From: Micavibrio sp. UBA6139
GTDB lineage: Bacteria > Pseudomonadota > Alphaproteobacteria > Micavibrionales > Micavibrionaceae
DNA length: 32,947 bases
Assembly: GCA_002423285.1 (NCBI GenBank)
Contig: DIVF01000023.1
Coordinates: 1-32,947, forward strand
Reading direction: 5' to 3'
In this document: in pieces, positions 15,339 to 23,938 of the stretch
Layout: every line of letters starts with the position of its first letter
Numbering within the stretch: position 1 is the stretch's first letter
Position numbers and translations under genes: made by a program
The notes under the pieces: generated by a model
What the model saw: the letters and a program-made list of their open reading frames with translations, nothing else
Told to the model about the DNA's origin: nothing
The model's database searches: none

Positions 15339-16514
15339 TTAGCGGCCCAGCCATTCCTTTTCCAGATCATCGAGCGTCCCCTCACGGATCGCCACGCGAA
15401 CTTCGCGCATCAGGCGGTTAATCACGGCCACGTTGTGTTGGGCAATGATTTGGGTCGCCAGAAGTTCACCAACTTTTAACAAATGGTGAAGATAGGCGCG
15501 GGAGTAATCGCGGCTATAAGGCATATCCGATTCCGGGTCGAGCGGTAGCGGATCATCCTTGTAACGGGCGTTGCGCAAATTCATGCGTTCATCCGCATTA
15601 CCCTTTTGTAACGCCCAGCCATGCCGGGCAATGCGGGTTGGCGAGACGCAATCAAACGTATCAATCCCCTGCCGTACGAATGTAAACACATCGCGGATGC
15701 GGCCAATGCCCAGCAAATGCACCGGGCGGTCCGGGTGAATTTGCGGTGCGCACCAGGAAACAACTTCATCCATTTCCTCTTCACTGCCACCAAGGCACCC
15801 ACCAATGGCCGTACCAAAGAACGGACGTTCCTTGGTGTAGGCGCAGCTGGTCGCGCGGAGGTCTTCATAGACCCCGCCCTGCACGATGCCGTAAAGCGCT
15901 TGCGATCCATCATGCCCGCGTTCAAATTCCGCCAGCGAACGATCACCCCAACGGTGGCTGCGCTCCATTGAACTGGCCGTGTATTCGCGGTCAACATGGT
16001 ACGCGGTACATTCATCGAATTGATAAATCAAATCCGCACCGAGTTTGCGTTGAATGTCGATGGAGGCTTCGGGAGTCAGGTTCAACGTTTCCCCGCTCCA
16101 ATAGGATTTGAACTTCGCGCCTTCTTCGGTGATTTTCAAAAGGCTCTTATCGCGTTTTTGATTGCGGCCCTTGATCTCATCGGCGATGGAGCCATGGCCC
16201 ATCGAAAAAATCTGAAAACCGCCGCTATCGGTCATCATTGGGCCGTTCCAGCCATTGAACTTATGCAGGCCACCCATTTTTTGAACCAGATCAGCACCCG
16301 GCTGAATCATCAAATGGTATGTATTGCCCAAAATGATGTCGGTTTTGGCTTCACGCATTTGATGCGCCGACAGATTTTTAATCGCGCCCTTGGTGCCACA
16401 GAAAATATAATTCGGCGTTTCAATCGTACCATGCGGCGTTTTCAGCTTGCCCACGCGGGCGCGGCTTTTCGGGTCACGGTGTTCGATATCAAAAGCGAAA
16501 TTGTCGTATTTCAT
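15339..16514 (-). CDS. tgt: tRNA-guanine transglycosylase, variant lacking the zinc cysteines
   Basis: A TGT of 391 residues from the ATG at 16514 (AGGA upstream), expected to swap guanine-34 for a 7-deazaguanine in tRNA with GUN anticodons. The catalytic regions MTDSGGFQ (about 93-100) and DTFDCVSPTR (nucleophile Asp about 288) are intact. The family zinc motif E-C-D-C-x-x-C is replaced without a gap by ESDMPYS (residues 328-334), and only the downstream His of QHN is kept. The substrate loop reads GGCLGGS where E. coli has GGLAVGE, so the position of Val233 is Gly, as in queuine-using eukaryotic enzymes. Function in this variant is inferred. Confidence 0.9.
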   Translation of the reverse strand: MKYDNFAFDIEHRDPKSRARVGKLKTPHGTIETPNYIFCGTKGAIKNLSAHQMREAKTDIILGNTYHLMIQPGADLVQKMGGLHKFNGWNGPMMTDSGGFQIFSMGHGSIADEIKGRNQKRDKSLLKITEEGAKFKSYWSGETLNLTPEASIDIQRKLGADLIYQFDECTAYHVDREYTASSMERSHRWGDRSLAEFERGHDGSQALYGIVQGGVYEDLRATSCAYTKERPFFGTAIGGCLGGSEEEMDEVVSWCAPQIHPDRPVHLLGIGRIRDVFTFVRQGIDTFDCVSPTRIARHGWALQKGNADERMNLRNARYKDDPLPLDPESDMPYSRDYSRAYLHHLLKVGELLATQIIAQHNVAVINRLMREVRVAIREGTLDDLEKEWLGR

Positions 16515-16538
16515 GGCTGTTCCTGTTTTATGCTCATG

Positions 16539-16576
16539 AAAAACCCGCCGGTCCATTTGGACAGCAGCGGGTTTTT
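16539..16576 (-). terminator. Rho-independent terminator after rpmB
   Basis: Outer stem AAAAACCCGC with GCGGGTTTTT, with an inner GTCC-ATTT-GGAC hairpin. The minus-strand T-run follows. It lies 20 bases downstream of the rpmB stop and upstream of the tgt start. Confidence 0.85.
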
Positions 16577-16596
16577 CGAAATGCTATTTCGTCAGC

Positions 16597-16956
16597 TTAC
16601 TTCGCAGCAGCCAGTTTCTTTGCAGCGCGTGCGGACATTGGCTTCGGTGCGGATTTTTTCTTTGCAACAATTTTGTCGCCCAGCTTTGTCTCGACTTCGG
16701 CTTTAACAGCGCGCAGGGAAATATCCAGACCGGTTTTTGGTGTTTCGATCAGGTAAGCATCCAGACCACCTTTGTGTTCAACAGAACGCATGCCGTGTGT
16801 GGACAGCTTCAAAGAGATCATGCGGCCCAGTGATTCACTGTAAAGACGCATTGTCTGTACGCTCGGCAGGAAGCGGCGGCGTGTTTTGTTATTGGCGTGG
16901 GATACTTTGTTCCCGGTCAGAACGCCTTTTCCTGTGACCATGCAACGGCGGCTCAT
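16597..16956 (-). CDS. rpmB: 50S ribosomal protein L28
   Basis: Ribosomal protein bL28, 119 residues from the ATG at 16956. The diagnostic start MSRRCMVTGKGVLTGNKVSH is followed by the NNKTRRRFLPSVQ segment. The frame is open for 25 more codons upstream, but those do not resemble L28. The protein carries a Lys/Ala-rich C-terminal tail of about 20 residues (KKKSAPKPMSARAAKK), so it is longer than the roughly 78-residue E. coli form, as is common in alphaproteobacteria. Confidence 0.96.
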   Translation of the reverse strand: MSRRCMVTGKGVLTGNKVSHANNKTRRRFLPSVQTMRLYSESLGRMISLKLSTHGMRSVEHKGGLDAYLIETPKTGLDISLRAVKAEVETKLGDKIVAKKKSAPKPMSARAAKKLAAAK

Positions 16957-17048
16957 GATTTTAATTCCCGTAATTTCAAGTGTGTTTCTAAACAGATGCG
17001 GACAATAGTCGAAAAAAAAGGCCCAAGTCAAGCGTTTCAGGGTCAGTT

Positions 17049-18098
17049 TTACGCAAATAAACGCCCAACAAGGATAAGACAGCCCCCCATCCCTGCCAGG
17101 AACAGCAAATGCGCCATAATAGTGATATACAGCGCGCGGCGCAGATGCCCTGCCCCCAGCTGGGCCGTGGCCCCTTTTGGCCCCACCCAGCCGCGCTGAA
17201 TGGCGCTACCGCGTAGATCCACCGTTGGACCGCCGAGGCTGACATTCAAGGCATTGGCCATGGCCGTAACCGGCAGGCCCCCTTCGGCATAGGCCGCATG
17301 ACCGCTCTGCCTTACAAGCCCAGCAAATGCACGGGTCATACCGCCCGTCGGGGTCAAAAGCCCGGCCAAAGCCATCAAAAGCCCCGCCAGCAGAGTCGGC
17401 ACAAAACCCATAACCCGTTCTAAAATCAAAGGAATCCTACCAAAACCTTTGGTAAACCCGTCCTTGCCGAACCGCCAGCTCAGCGCCGCGACACCGGCAT
17501 ATATATAAGCCGCAAGCAAACCACCGACCAAAAACCACAGGATCGGAGCGACCACGCCCTTATCAAAGCTGCGCGCCGCCATCCCCATGCCCACACGGGT
17601 CAGGGTGTAATCATCACTGGATGCTAAATTAGTCTGTGTTGTGGCTGCGATGGTAAAATAGGTGTTTTTACCGGTTTTCTTGTCCCGAAGGGCGAAAAAC
17701 AGCCGTAAAAGCGCAAACCACACCGCGCCAGCACTCAAAACCACAGATAAAAGCAGGATTTCCGTCAAACCACCCAGCGGAAGCGCCTGAACCAGCATTC
17801 CAGCCCCGCGTCCGGCCACCAAAAACAGCGCCAGACCCAGAATCGACAAAAACAACCCGCGCAGCATCAAATCACGCGGCCCACGCTGCACCCGGTCCAA
17901 CCGCCCGCCGAATCCCCCCAGAATCTTTTCGATCCCAAACCAGAACAACGGCACCGCATTCCCAAAAAGCGGCCCCGTCACCACGCCAATAAGGGATACC
18001 AACAGCAAGGCCGCCATGGCCATGGGGATCCGTTCAGGAACGAATAATGCGTGTTGCACAGCAGTGATCAAAGAGAAAAAATCAGGCATTTCAACCAT
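17049..18098 (-). CDS. CobD/CbiB-family membrane protein
   Basis: A 349-residue polytopic membrane protein with several hydrophobic segments. The C-terminal part holds MANALNVSLGGPTVDLRG, matching the conserved MAxALxVxLGGP region of CobD/CbiB, which makes adenosylcobinamide phosphate. No other cobalamin gene lies in the window, so a true B12 role is not supported by context and I withhold the symbol. It is divergent from the first PHA depolymerase gene, sharing about 155 bases. Confidence 0.7.
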   Translation of the reverse strand: MVEMPDFFSLITAVQHALFVPERIPMAMAALLLVSLIGVVTGPLFGNAVPLFWFGIEKILGGFGGRLDRVQRGPRDLMLRGLFLSILGLALFLVAGRGAGMLVQALPLGGLTEILLLSVVLSAGAVWFALLRLFFALRDKKTGKNTYFTIAATTQTNLASSDDYTLTRVGMGMAARSFDKGVVAPILWFLVGGLLAAYIYAGVAALSWRFGKDGFTKGFGRIPLILERVMGFVPTLLAGLLMALAGLLTPTGGMTRAFAGLVRQSGHAAYAEGGLPVTAMANALNVSLGGPTVDLRGSAIQRGWVGPKGATAQLGAGHLRRALYITIMAHLLFLAGMGGCLILVGRLFA

Positions 18099-18254
18099 TT
18101 ACAGTTATTTAACCGAGACAGCATACCATCATGAGAATGGGGCTGCACATAGGCTTGATACAGGGTTTTACAAATTTACCCGTGCTGTGTTGCACAAACC
18201 ACATAAAATAAGCGTATAATAAGATCAGCGTTCTCTAAAGTATAAGGATTGCCA

Positions 18255-19664
18255 GTGCTTTATCACCTCTATGACCTGCAACATGCGTTAATGACCCCGG
18301 CCCGTTTGATGGCCGAGATGACCCGCAGTGCCTATGCCAACCCGGCGAACCCGATGGCATTCACAAAACTGGGGCGGTCGATTGCTGCAGGTGCAGAAGT
18401 TTTTGAGCGTGCCACGCGCAAATTCGGTGAACCTGATTTCGGCCTGACTGAAACCACCATTGATGGCAAGACGGTTGCGGTGACTGAAAAAATTGTCGCA
18501 ACGAAACCATTTTGCAATCTGGTGAATTTTCAGCGCGATACAAAACGCAAAGATCCAACCGTTCTGATCGTAGCCCCCATGTCGGGTCACTTCGCCACGC
18601 TTCTGCGCGGCACGGCAGAGGCCCTGTTGCCGCACCACAATGTTTATATCACCGACTGGATCGATGCGCGTCAGGTGCCAAAGGCCGAGGGTAAATTTGA
18701 TCTGGATGATTACATCGCATACTTGCGTGAATTTCTTACCTTCCTCGGGCCCGATACGCATGTGATTGCGGTGTGCCAACCTGCTGTTCCGGTTTATGCC
18801 GCAATTGCATTGATGGAAGCCGATAATGATCCAAGTACCCCATTGTCGATGACATTGATGGGCGGCCCAATTGATCCGCGTGTTTCAAAAACAGCAGTGA
18901 CTGAATTGGCCGAAGAACGTGATATCAGCTGGTTTGACCAAACCGTGGTCACCAATGTGCCCTTCTATTACCCGGGCGCGCATCGCCGTGTTTATCCGGG
19001 CTTTGTGCAACTGGGCGGGTTTATGTCGATGAACCTTGATCGCCATGTTGGGTCGGCCGTTAAATTCTTTGGTCACCTTGTTCAAGGTGACGGATTGGGT
19101 GCGGAAGGCCACCGTAAATTCTATAACGAATATCTGGCGGTCATGGACATCACCGGTGAGTTCTATTTGCAAACCGTTGAAACCGTGTTCCAGAAACATG
19201 CCCTGCCAAAGGGTGAAATGGTTTGGAAAGATCCGTTTACGGATTTGTCCTATACCGTCAAACCACAGGCGATTAAGCGCACGGCCCTCCTCACTGTTGA
19301 GGGTGAACTGGATGATATTTCCGCGCATGGTCAAACGACGGCCGCGCATGTGATTTCAAAAAATCTTCCAGCGGAAAAACAATTTCACCATTTCCAAGAA
19401 GGTGTCGGCCATTACGGCATCTTCAACGGCAGCACATGGCGGACACAAATTATGCCGCGCCTGCGTCACTTCATGCGCGCCCATAACCCTGAATGTTCGC
19501 CCATCCCGGCGGCGGATTTGGCAAAGAGCCCCGACCTGGCCCCGGCCCGTTACGATGCGAAGCTGCATTCGGTAGAAGCTGTCCTTGCCCGCAAGAAGAC
19601 ACAGAAAAAAGCGCCGTCTGAAGATGACAGCAGCAAATCAGGGTTCCACAACAACGAAGAATAA
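18255..19664 (+). CDS. Intracellular polyhydroxyalkanoate depolymerase, Cys-nucleophile copy
   Basis: An intracellular PHA/PHB depolymerase of 469 residues with an alpha/beta-hydrolase fold, mobilising stored polyester. I use the GTG at 18255 because AAGGA lies six bases upstream and MLYHLYDLQ matches the start of the paralog and the family. Landmarks are VLIVAPMSGHFATLLRGT, the nucleophile elbow AVCQPAV (Cys about 174), TVEGELDDIS with the likely Asp, and GVGHYGIFNG with the His. This fits the Cys-Asp-His triad known for Ralstonia PhaZ1. A Lys-rich tail follows, and a terminator lies downstream. Confidence 0.92.
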   Translation: MLYHLYDLQHALMTPARLMAEMTRSAYANPANPMAFTKLGRSIAAGAEVFERATRKFGEPDFGLTETTIDGKTVAVTEKIVATKPFCNLVNFQRDTKRKDPTVLIVAPMSGHFATLLRGTAEALLPHHNVYITDWIDARQVPKAEGKFDLDDYIAYLREFLTFLGPDTHVIAVCQPAVPVYAAIALMEADNDPSTPLSMTLMGGPIDPRVSKTAVTELAEERDISWFDQTVVTNVPFYYPGAHRRVYPGFVQLGGFMSMNLDRHVGSAVKFFGHLVQGDGLGAEGHRKFYNEYLAVMDITGEFYLQTVETVFQKHALPKGEMVWKDPFTDLSYTVKPQAIKRTALLTVEGELDDISAHGQTTAAHVISKNLPAEKQFHHFQEGVGHYGIFNGSTWRTQIMPRLRHFMRAHNPECSPIPAADLAKSPDLAPARYDAKLHSVEAVLARKKTQKKAPSEDDSSKSGFHNNEE

Positions 19665-19686
19665 CCCCGAACGCGCCAACAATTTC

Positions 19687-19724
19687 AAAAATACCTGTTC
19701 CATATCAATGGGATAGGTATTTTT
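19687..19724 (+). terminator. Rho-independent terminator after the first PHA depolymerase
   Basis: Stem AAAAATACCT with AGGTATTTTT, with an inner partial pairing, ending in a T-run. It lies 22 bases past the stop and can work in either direction. Confidence 0.8.
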
Positions 19725-19733
19725 ATTGGGAAT

Positions 19734-19762
19734 TTGACAATATTTTGGGACAGGCGTAACGT
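19734..19762 (+). promoter_or_regulatory. Candidate promoter of the 85-residue membrane protein
   Basis: A perfect TTGACA (19734-19739) with TAACGT 17 bases downstream, 40 bases before the ATG at 19803. The -10 match is poor, so this is tentative. Confidence 0.3.
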
Positions 19763-19802
19763 CCCGACAATGTTATCGAAAATCATGTGAGTAACCAAAA
19801 CC

Positions 19803-20060
19803 ATGACACAGCAAGAAAGCCTATCCCAATCTTGGAAAACCGCCATTCGCCGTACATTGATTGTTACAGGCATCGCAACAGCCATAGTCAGCGGCGCTGC
19901 CTCGGACTACCAGTTCACGCAAGCAGATAAAGCCGCACCCGATTCCGCCGAACAAATTGCCTCCAATGAAAAGGGTCGCCTTGGTCTTGCTGGTGTGCTT
20001 GGCGGTGTTTTACTGATCGCTGGCGGGTTCAAAATTCGCCCCCCAAAACCAAAACCCTAA
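19803..20060 (+). CDS. Small membrane protein, unknown function
   Basis: Not recognised. An 85-residue protein with two hydrophobic segments, TLIVTGIATAIVSGAAS (about 18-34) and LGLAGVLGGVLLIAGGF (about 60-76), joined by a polar loop and ending in a Pro/Lys tail (RPPKPKP). It is probably an inner-membrane hairpin. It sits between the two PHA depolymerase genes and is isolated by terminators on both sides, so it is likely an independent transcript. No strong ribosome site is visible before the ATG. Confidence 0.6.
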   Translation: MTQQESLSQSWKTAIRRTLIVTGIATAIVSGAASDYQFTQADKAAPDSAEQIASNEKGRLGLAGVLGGVLLIAGGFKIRPPKPKP

Positions 20061-20084
20061 TCAATTCAAGCCTTCAGTCCGCTT

Positions 20085-20127
20085 AAACATTACGCGCCTC
20101 AGCCCTGCTGCGGCGCGTAATGTTTTT
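20085..20127 (+). terminator. Rho-independent terminator after the small membrane protein gene
   Basis: Perfect 12-base arms ACATTACGCGCC and GGCGCGTAATGT around a 13-base loop, followed by TTTTT. Confidence 0.85.
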
Positions 20128-20209
20128 ACATGTACCGTGTCGATAATCGCGTGCTATGTTTTCAGCATAATAAAAATAAAATGACCGCGATTAGGGACGA
20201 CCAAAGGGA

Positions 20210-21532
20210 ATGCTGTATCAAACACATGAGATTCAACGCGCGGGGTTAAAGGCCTGCTTTGGCATGGCGACAGTATCGCTGCGTTTTCAATCATCGCTGA
20301 TGCGTGCGTTTAATATGGCCAGCCTTGCCAATGAACTGGACGCCGTTGCCGAAATCACCCACCGCATATCTAAAGATTACCCAAAGCCCTCTTTTGGCCT
20401 CAACAGCGCGTTCGTGCATGAAGAAGTGATCCTGGATAAACCCTTTGGGTCCTTGCTCCATTTCCGACGCGACACCACACGCAATGATCCAAAGATTTTA
20501 TTGGTTGCGCCAATGTCAGGACATTACGCGACCTTGCTGCGCAGTCTGGTACGCGATTTACTGCCCCATCACGATGTTTATATCACCGACTGGAAATCGG
20601 CGCGTGACGTGCCCTCCGCCCATGGCGATTTCAGCTTGGAAGATTATACCGCTTACCTTCACGATTTTATGACGGCCCTCGGCCCTGATGTTCATGTGAC
20701 CGGAATTTCACAATCAACCGTTCCTGTTCTTACCGTCACCGCGTTGATGGCGTCACAAAAATCTGCTGTGCAACCCGCCTCTATCACCCTGATGTGCGGG
20801 CCGATTGATACGCGTGTTGCGCCAACCTCGATTGGTCAATTTGCCAAAGAAAAACCGCTGGACTGGTTCCGCAAAAATGTTATCGCCACAGTCCCGCAGG
20901 CCTATCCCGGTGCGGGTCGTTCTGTCTATCCCGGATTCATGCAGTTACTGGGGCTGAAGCTGAACGATATGGAACGCCACACGCGAGCGATCACCGATCT
21001 TTACAACCATGTCCGCAATGACAATCAGGTTGAGGCCGATAAAATCCGCAGCCACTATGATGAATATGATGCGATGATGGATTCATCGGCATCCTTCTAC
21101 CTTGATACGATTGAACAGGTATTTCAAACCCACACCCTGGCCCGTGGGGTCATGACATGGCGCGATCAGGTGGTTGACCCATCCGCCATCACCAAAACCG
21201 CCCTTTTGACCATTGAGGGTGAAAAAGATTCCATTTGCGGCCTTGGCCAGACGATGGCTGCACATAGATTATGCTCTAACCTGCCAACCAAGATGCGCTT
21301 TGCCCATGTCGAACCGGGAGCCGGACATTATGATGTGATTGATGCACGGCGGATTACGGGGTTTGTCAGGGACGTTGCGAAACAGGCCGGAATGACCTAT
21401 GACCAGATACCGGATTGTGCTGCCCTGCCGCCTCAATACGCACAGGAAACAGCCATCCGCATTCAAGGTGGAAATAATGACAATACCGGGGCGCGGATTA
21501 TTCACATTCCGCCAAAACCAAACACAGCCTAA
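20210..21532 (+). CDS. Intracellular polyhydroxyalkanoate depolymerase paralog, Ser at the nucleophile position
   Basis: A paralog of the gene at 18255-19664, 440 residues, sharing the MLY start, LLVAPMSGHYATLLR, DVYITDWKSARDVP and the C-terminal EPGAGHYDVI with its His. The nucleophile elbow reads GISQSTV, so the family Cys is replaced by Ser at about residue 167. The Asp region TIEGEKDSICG is kept. It may be a serine-type hydrolase with altered activity, or may act on oligomers; sequence cannot decide. A G-rich AAAGGGA lies immediately before the ATG, which is unusually close. The 3' end overlaps the next gene. Confidence 0.88.
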   Translation: MLYQTHEIQRAGLKACFGMATVSLRFQSSLMRAFNMASLANELDAVAEITHRISKDYPKPSFGLNSAFVHEEVILDKPFGSLLHFRRDTTRNDPKILLVAPMSGHYATLLRSLVRDLLPHHDVYITDWKSARDVPSAHGDFSLEDYTAYLHDFMTALGPDVHVTGISQSTVPVLTVTALMASQKSAVQPASITLMCGPIDTRVAPTSIGQFAKEKPLDWFRKNVIATVPQAYPGAGRSVYPGFMQLLGLKLNDMERHTRAITDLYNHVRNDNQVEADKIRSHYDEYDAMMDSSASFYLDTIEQVFQTHTLARGVMTWRDQVVDPSAITKTALLTIEGEKDSICGLGQTMAAHRLCSNLPTKMRFAHVEPGAGHYDVIDARRITGFVRDVAKQAGMTYDQIPDCAALPPQYAQETAIRIQGGNNDNTGARIIHIPPKPNTA

Positions 21533-22268
21533 ACCAACGCCGCCACAACGCAGTGTCGCGGCGCTTGATTCCATGCGCTTGGATTTGCGTGATATTGCCC
21601 CCTGTCTGGATTTGCGCATTTCCCAACGCGCCAAACGCATGGCCCTGCGCCTTGATTCAAAAAGCGGACAAGTCTTCCTCGTTATCCCGCCCCGCGCCAG
21701 TTTACGCAAGGCCTTGGAATTTGCGCGTGAACACCGCGAATGGATTTTGCGCCAAGCCTCCACCGTTGAATCCCCGCCACAGTTAAAGGGTGGCTCCGTT
21801 CTGCCTGTGCTGGGCGTGGACCGCATTATTCGCATTCATTTTGATGAAACCTTGAAACGCACATCAATCATCCTTGCCGATCATGAACTCATCGTGACCA
21901 CGAATAAGGACGACCCAACGGGCCGCATCGTGCGTTTTTTAAAAAACCTCGCCCGCACAGAAATCACCCGCATGGCCAAGGAAAAGGCCGCCCTGATTGG
22001 CCGCACCCCCGGCGACATTCAAATCCGCGACACGTCCAGCCGCTGGGGCAGTTGTTCTGAAGAAGGAAACCTGTCTTTTTCCTGGCGTTTGATTTTGGCC
22101 CCGCCAGAATGCCTCGATTACGTCGTCGCCCACGAAACCGCCCACCTGGTCCACATGAACCACGGCGCAAAATTCTGGGCACTGTGCGAAGAACTATCAA
22201 ATGATTTTTCTGGCGGTCATGGTTGGATGAAAATCAATGGGCAGAGTTTGATGCGCTACGTCACATAA
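21477..22268 (+). CDS. YgjP-type (SprT-like, DUF45) zinc metallopeptidase
   Basis: A 263-residue YgjP/DUF45-family protein. The zinc site is HETAH with the downstream NHGAKFW His, and the SSRWGSCS segment before it is typical of the family. The start at 21477 (MTIPGRGL) is chosen because GGTGGA lies upstream; it overlaps the depolymerase gene by 56 bases. An in-frame ATG at 21573 would avoid the overlap but lacks a ribosome site. The physiological substrate of this family is unknown. A bidirectional terminator follows directly. Confidence 0.85.
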   Translation: MTIPGRGLFTFRQNQTQPKPTPPQRSVAALDSMRLDLRDIAPCLDLRISQRAKRMALRLDSKSGQVFLVIPPRASLRKALEFAREHREWILRQASTVESPPQLKGGSVLPVLGVDRIIRIHFDETLKRTSIILADHELIVTTNKDDPTGRIVRFLKNLARTEITRMAKEKAALIGRTPGDIQIRDTSSRWGSCSEEGNLSFSWRLILAPPECLDYVVAHETAHLVHMNHGAKFWALCEELSNDFSGGHGWMKINGQSLMRYVT

Positions 22269-22270
22269 CA

Positions 22271-22306
22271 AAAAAAGAGGGGTTCATTTCTGAACCCCTC
22301 TTTTTT
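22271..22306. terminator. Bidirectional Rho-independent terminator
   Basis: Perfect 16-base arms (AAAAAAGAGGGGTTCA and its complement) around a 4-base loop. It lies between two converging genes and has A and T runs suited to both strands. Confidence 0.92.
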
Positions 22307-22323
22307 AAATCTATCTGCGCTTG

Positions 22324-23181
22324 TTAACTCATAAAGAACCGGGCCAAGTTTGGGAGTTTTTGTTTCAAGCGGGATGCCATGCTTTGTGACTGTATTTTTT
22401 CCGCAACGGCGGTTCCCGCATCGGCGACATCGCCGGCTTGTTGGCTGGCAACTGTGTTCTGCGTAGGCTTCATGATCGATTCCACTTCGGCTTGCATCAT
22501 GTAATCTTCAAAAGATTCCAGGGCATCTATCAGCTGTTCGTCGGTAGAGGCCTCTATCAGCGATGTTACGATTTGCAACAGGGCTGGGTCTTGCTCGCCG
22601 TCGAACAAATCATCCTGACCACCGCCACGTTTATTCTGGATCAGGGCCAGTACGGTTGATTTACGGCTTTCGAGGCTGCCGCCCAGACCGCTGGTTTTAT
22701 CTGTCTTATCCATGGCTTCGGCCATAACGTGCATGGGCACATCGTCTTTGTGACCGACATCGCTGTAATGCTTTTCCATGTAGCTGATTTTGCCTTTCAT
22801 CTGGCGTTTTACCGCCGTGATGGGCTCAAAGTTCCCCATTTCGGCTTCCAGATAAGAAACAACAACTTTTTGGGTCAGGTCTTTAATGTCTTGGAACTGG
22901 CCCGCCCAGTTATTGTGCAGCAATTCACCGTACAAATCGGTGACATCACGGTCAACGACATCCGGGCATGTTGCGATCAAGTTTGCTTTCAATGATTTGA
23001 CAAGGACTTTTCAGTCTTCATAAGTCATCCGCAGGCCCGCATGTTCTTTTTGCGATTCCCAGTCGAACACGTTGTCCATAATGAAATTAACAGCATCAAT
23101 GGTGACGCTGTTTACGGGTACTTTTTCTGTATGTGCGGATGGTGTTTTGGAATGTGTGGTGGCTTCAAATTCTTTTTTCAT
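22324..23181 (-). pseudogene. Unknown gene interrupted by an in-frame UGA
   Basis: Not recognised. The minus-strand frame opens with ATG at 23181, preceded by AAGGG, and encodes 56 residues (starting MKKEFEATTHSKTPSAHTEK) before a TGA at 23011-23013. The same frame then runs on to a stop at 22324, giving about 229 more residues. A TTG at 22992 is the first usable start of the downstream part but lacks a ribosome site. The downstream product is soluble, mostly helical and rich in charged residues, with a Gly-rich patch (KRGGGQDDLFDG). Nonsense mutation, sequencing error or recoding are all possible. UGA acts as a normal stop elsewhere in the window. Confidence 0.55.
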
Positions 23182-23298
23182 GGCATAAACCCTTATTACG
23201 CGTAGAAAATCTTGTTCTCGCTCTCTTGTTTGTGCGGGGCGATGAAAAAACTATGCGCCCGTTGGTGCAGCGCACACAACAAAATGAATCAAAAACAA

Positions 23299-23325
23299 GA
23301 AAAACGACAAAATTTGTCGCTTTTC
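23299..23325 (-). terminator. Candidate terminator after ruvX
   Basis: The palindrome CGACAAAATTTGTCG extended by A/T-rich arms, with a T-rich run on the minus strand. It lies 44 bases past the ruvX stop. Its AT-rich stem is weak. Confidence 0.5.
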
Positions 23326-23368
23326 GGTCATTTTTGGTAATAATATTGCGCAAAATCACCCTTTGAAA

Positions 23369-23851
23369 TCAGGCCCTTGTCAGATAATCCAAGGCCCCTT
23401 GCAGAATATGCTGCGCTGCGAGGGCATCAATCACCTGTTTGCGCTTTGTTCTGCGCATATCCACAGTCTCCACCAGAAAATCTTCCACAGCCGAAGTGGA
23501 CAGGCGCTCATCCCACAGGGCAATCCACGGGTTTTCGCCGAAAACCTCAGGATGGCGGACCATTTCTTCGGCAAAATGGCGCACAGACTGGCATCTGGGC
23601 CCTTCACTGCCGTCCATATTCAAAGGCAAGCCAAGGACATAGCCGCGAATATTGTATTCCTTGATCTCGCGCTGCATATCCTTGATGTCGAGGGTGAATT
23701 TCTTGCGGATCAGCGTGCGGATAGGCGTTGCGATGGAATGGCGTGAATCGCACACCGCCAGCCCGATCGTTTTTGTCCCCAGATCCAGCCCCAAAAGCCG
23801 GGAATCCGGTGGGCATTGGCTGGCGATATCCTTCAAAATTCCTATGGTCAT
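23369..23851 (-). CDS. ruvX: RuvX/YqgF-family nuclease (pre-16S rRNA processing)
   Basis: A YqgF-family RNase H-fold protein, also called RuvX, implicated in maturing the 16S rRNA 5' end. 160 residues from the ATG at 23851; a GTG at 23866 is an alternative. The first catalytic Asp lies in LLGLDLGTKTIGLAV, the GLPLNMDGSEGP segment follows, and LWDERLSTSAVEDFL is the conserved C-terminal motif. It is transcribed divergently from gatC. Confidence 0.93.
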   Translation of the reverse strand: MTIGILKDIASQCPPDSRLLGLDLGTKTIGLAVCDSRHSIATPIRTLIRKKFTLDIKDMQREIKEYNIRGYVLGLPLNMDGSEGPRCQSVRHFAEEMVRHPEVFGENPWIALWDERLSTSAVEDFLVETVDMRRTKRKQVIDALAAQHILQGALDYLTRA

Positions 23852-23938
23852 ATCTGCTTTTACCACATCCAGCCGTCTTGCAGATAGGGCATGCGAATGT
23901 TAAGTAAAGTGTGCACCGTAACATAAGGATTCCCGCGC

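Noticed and set aside
23011..23013. Selenocysteine insertion as the explanation of the in-frame UGA
   Set aside because: The surrounding residues (TYED-stop-KVLV) do not resemble a redox site and no obvious SECIS-like hairpin follows directly. Kept only as a test under the finding.
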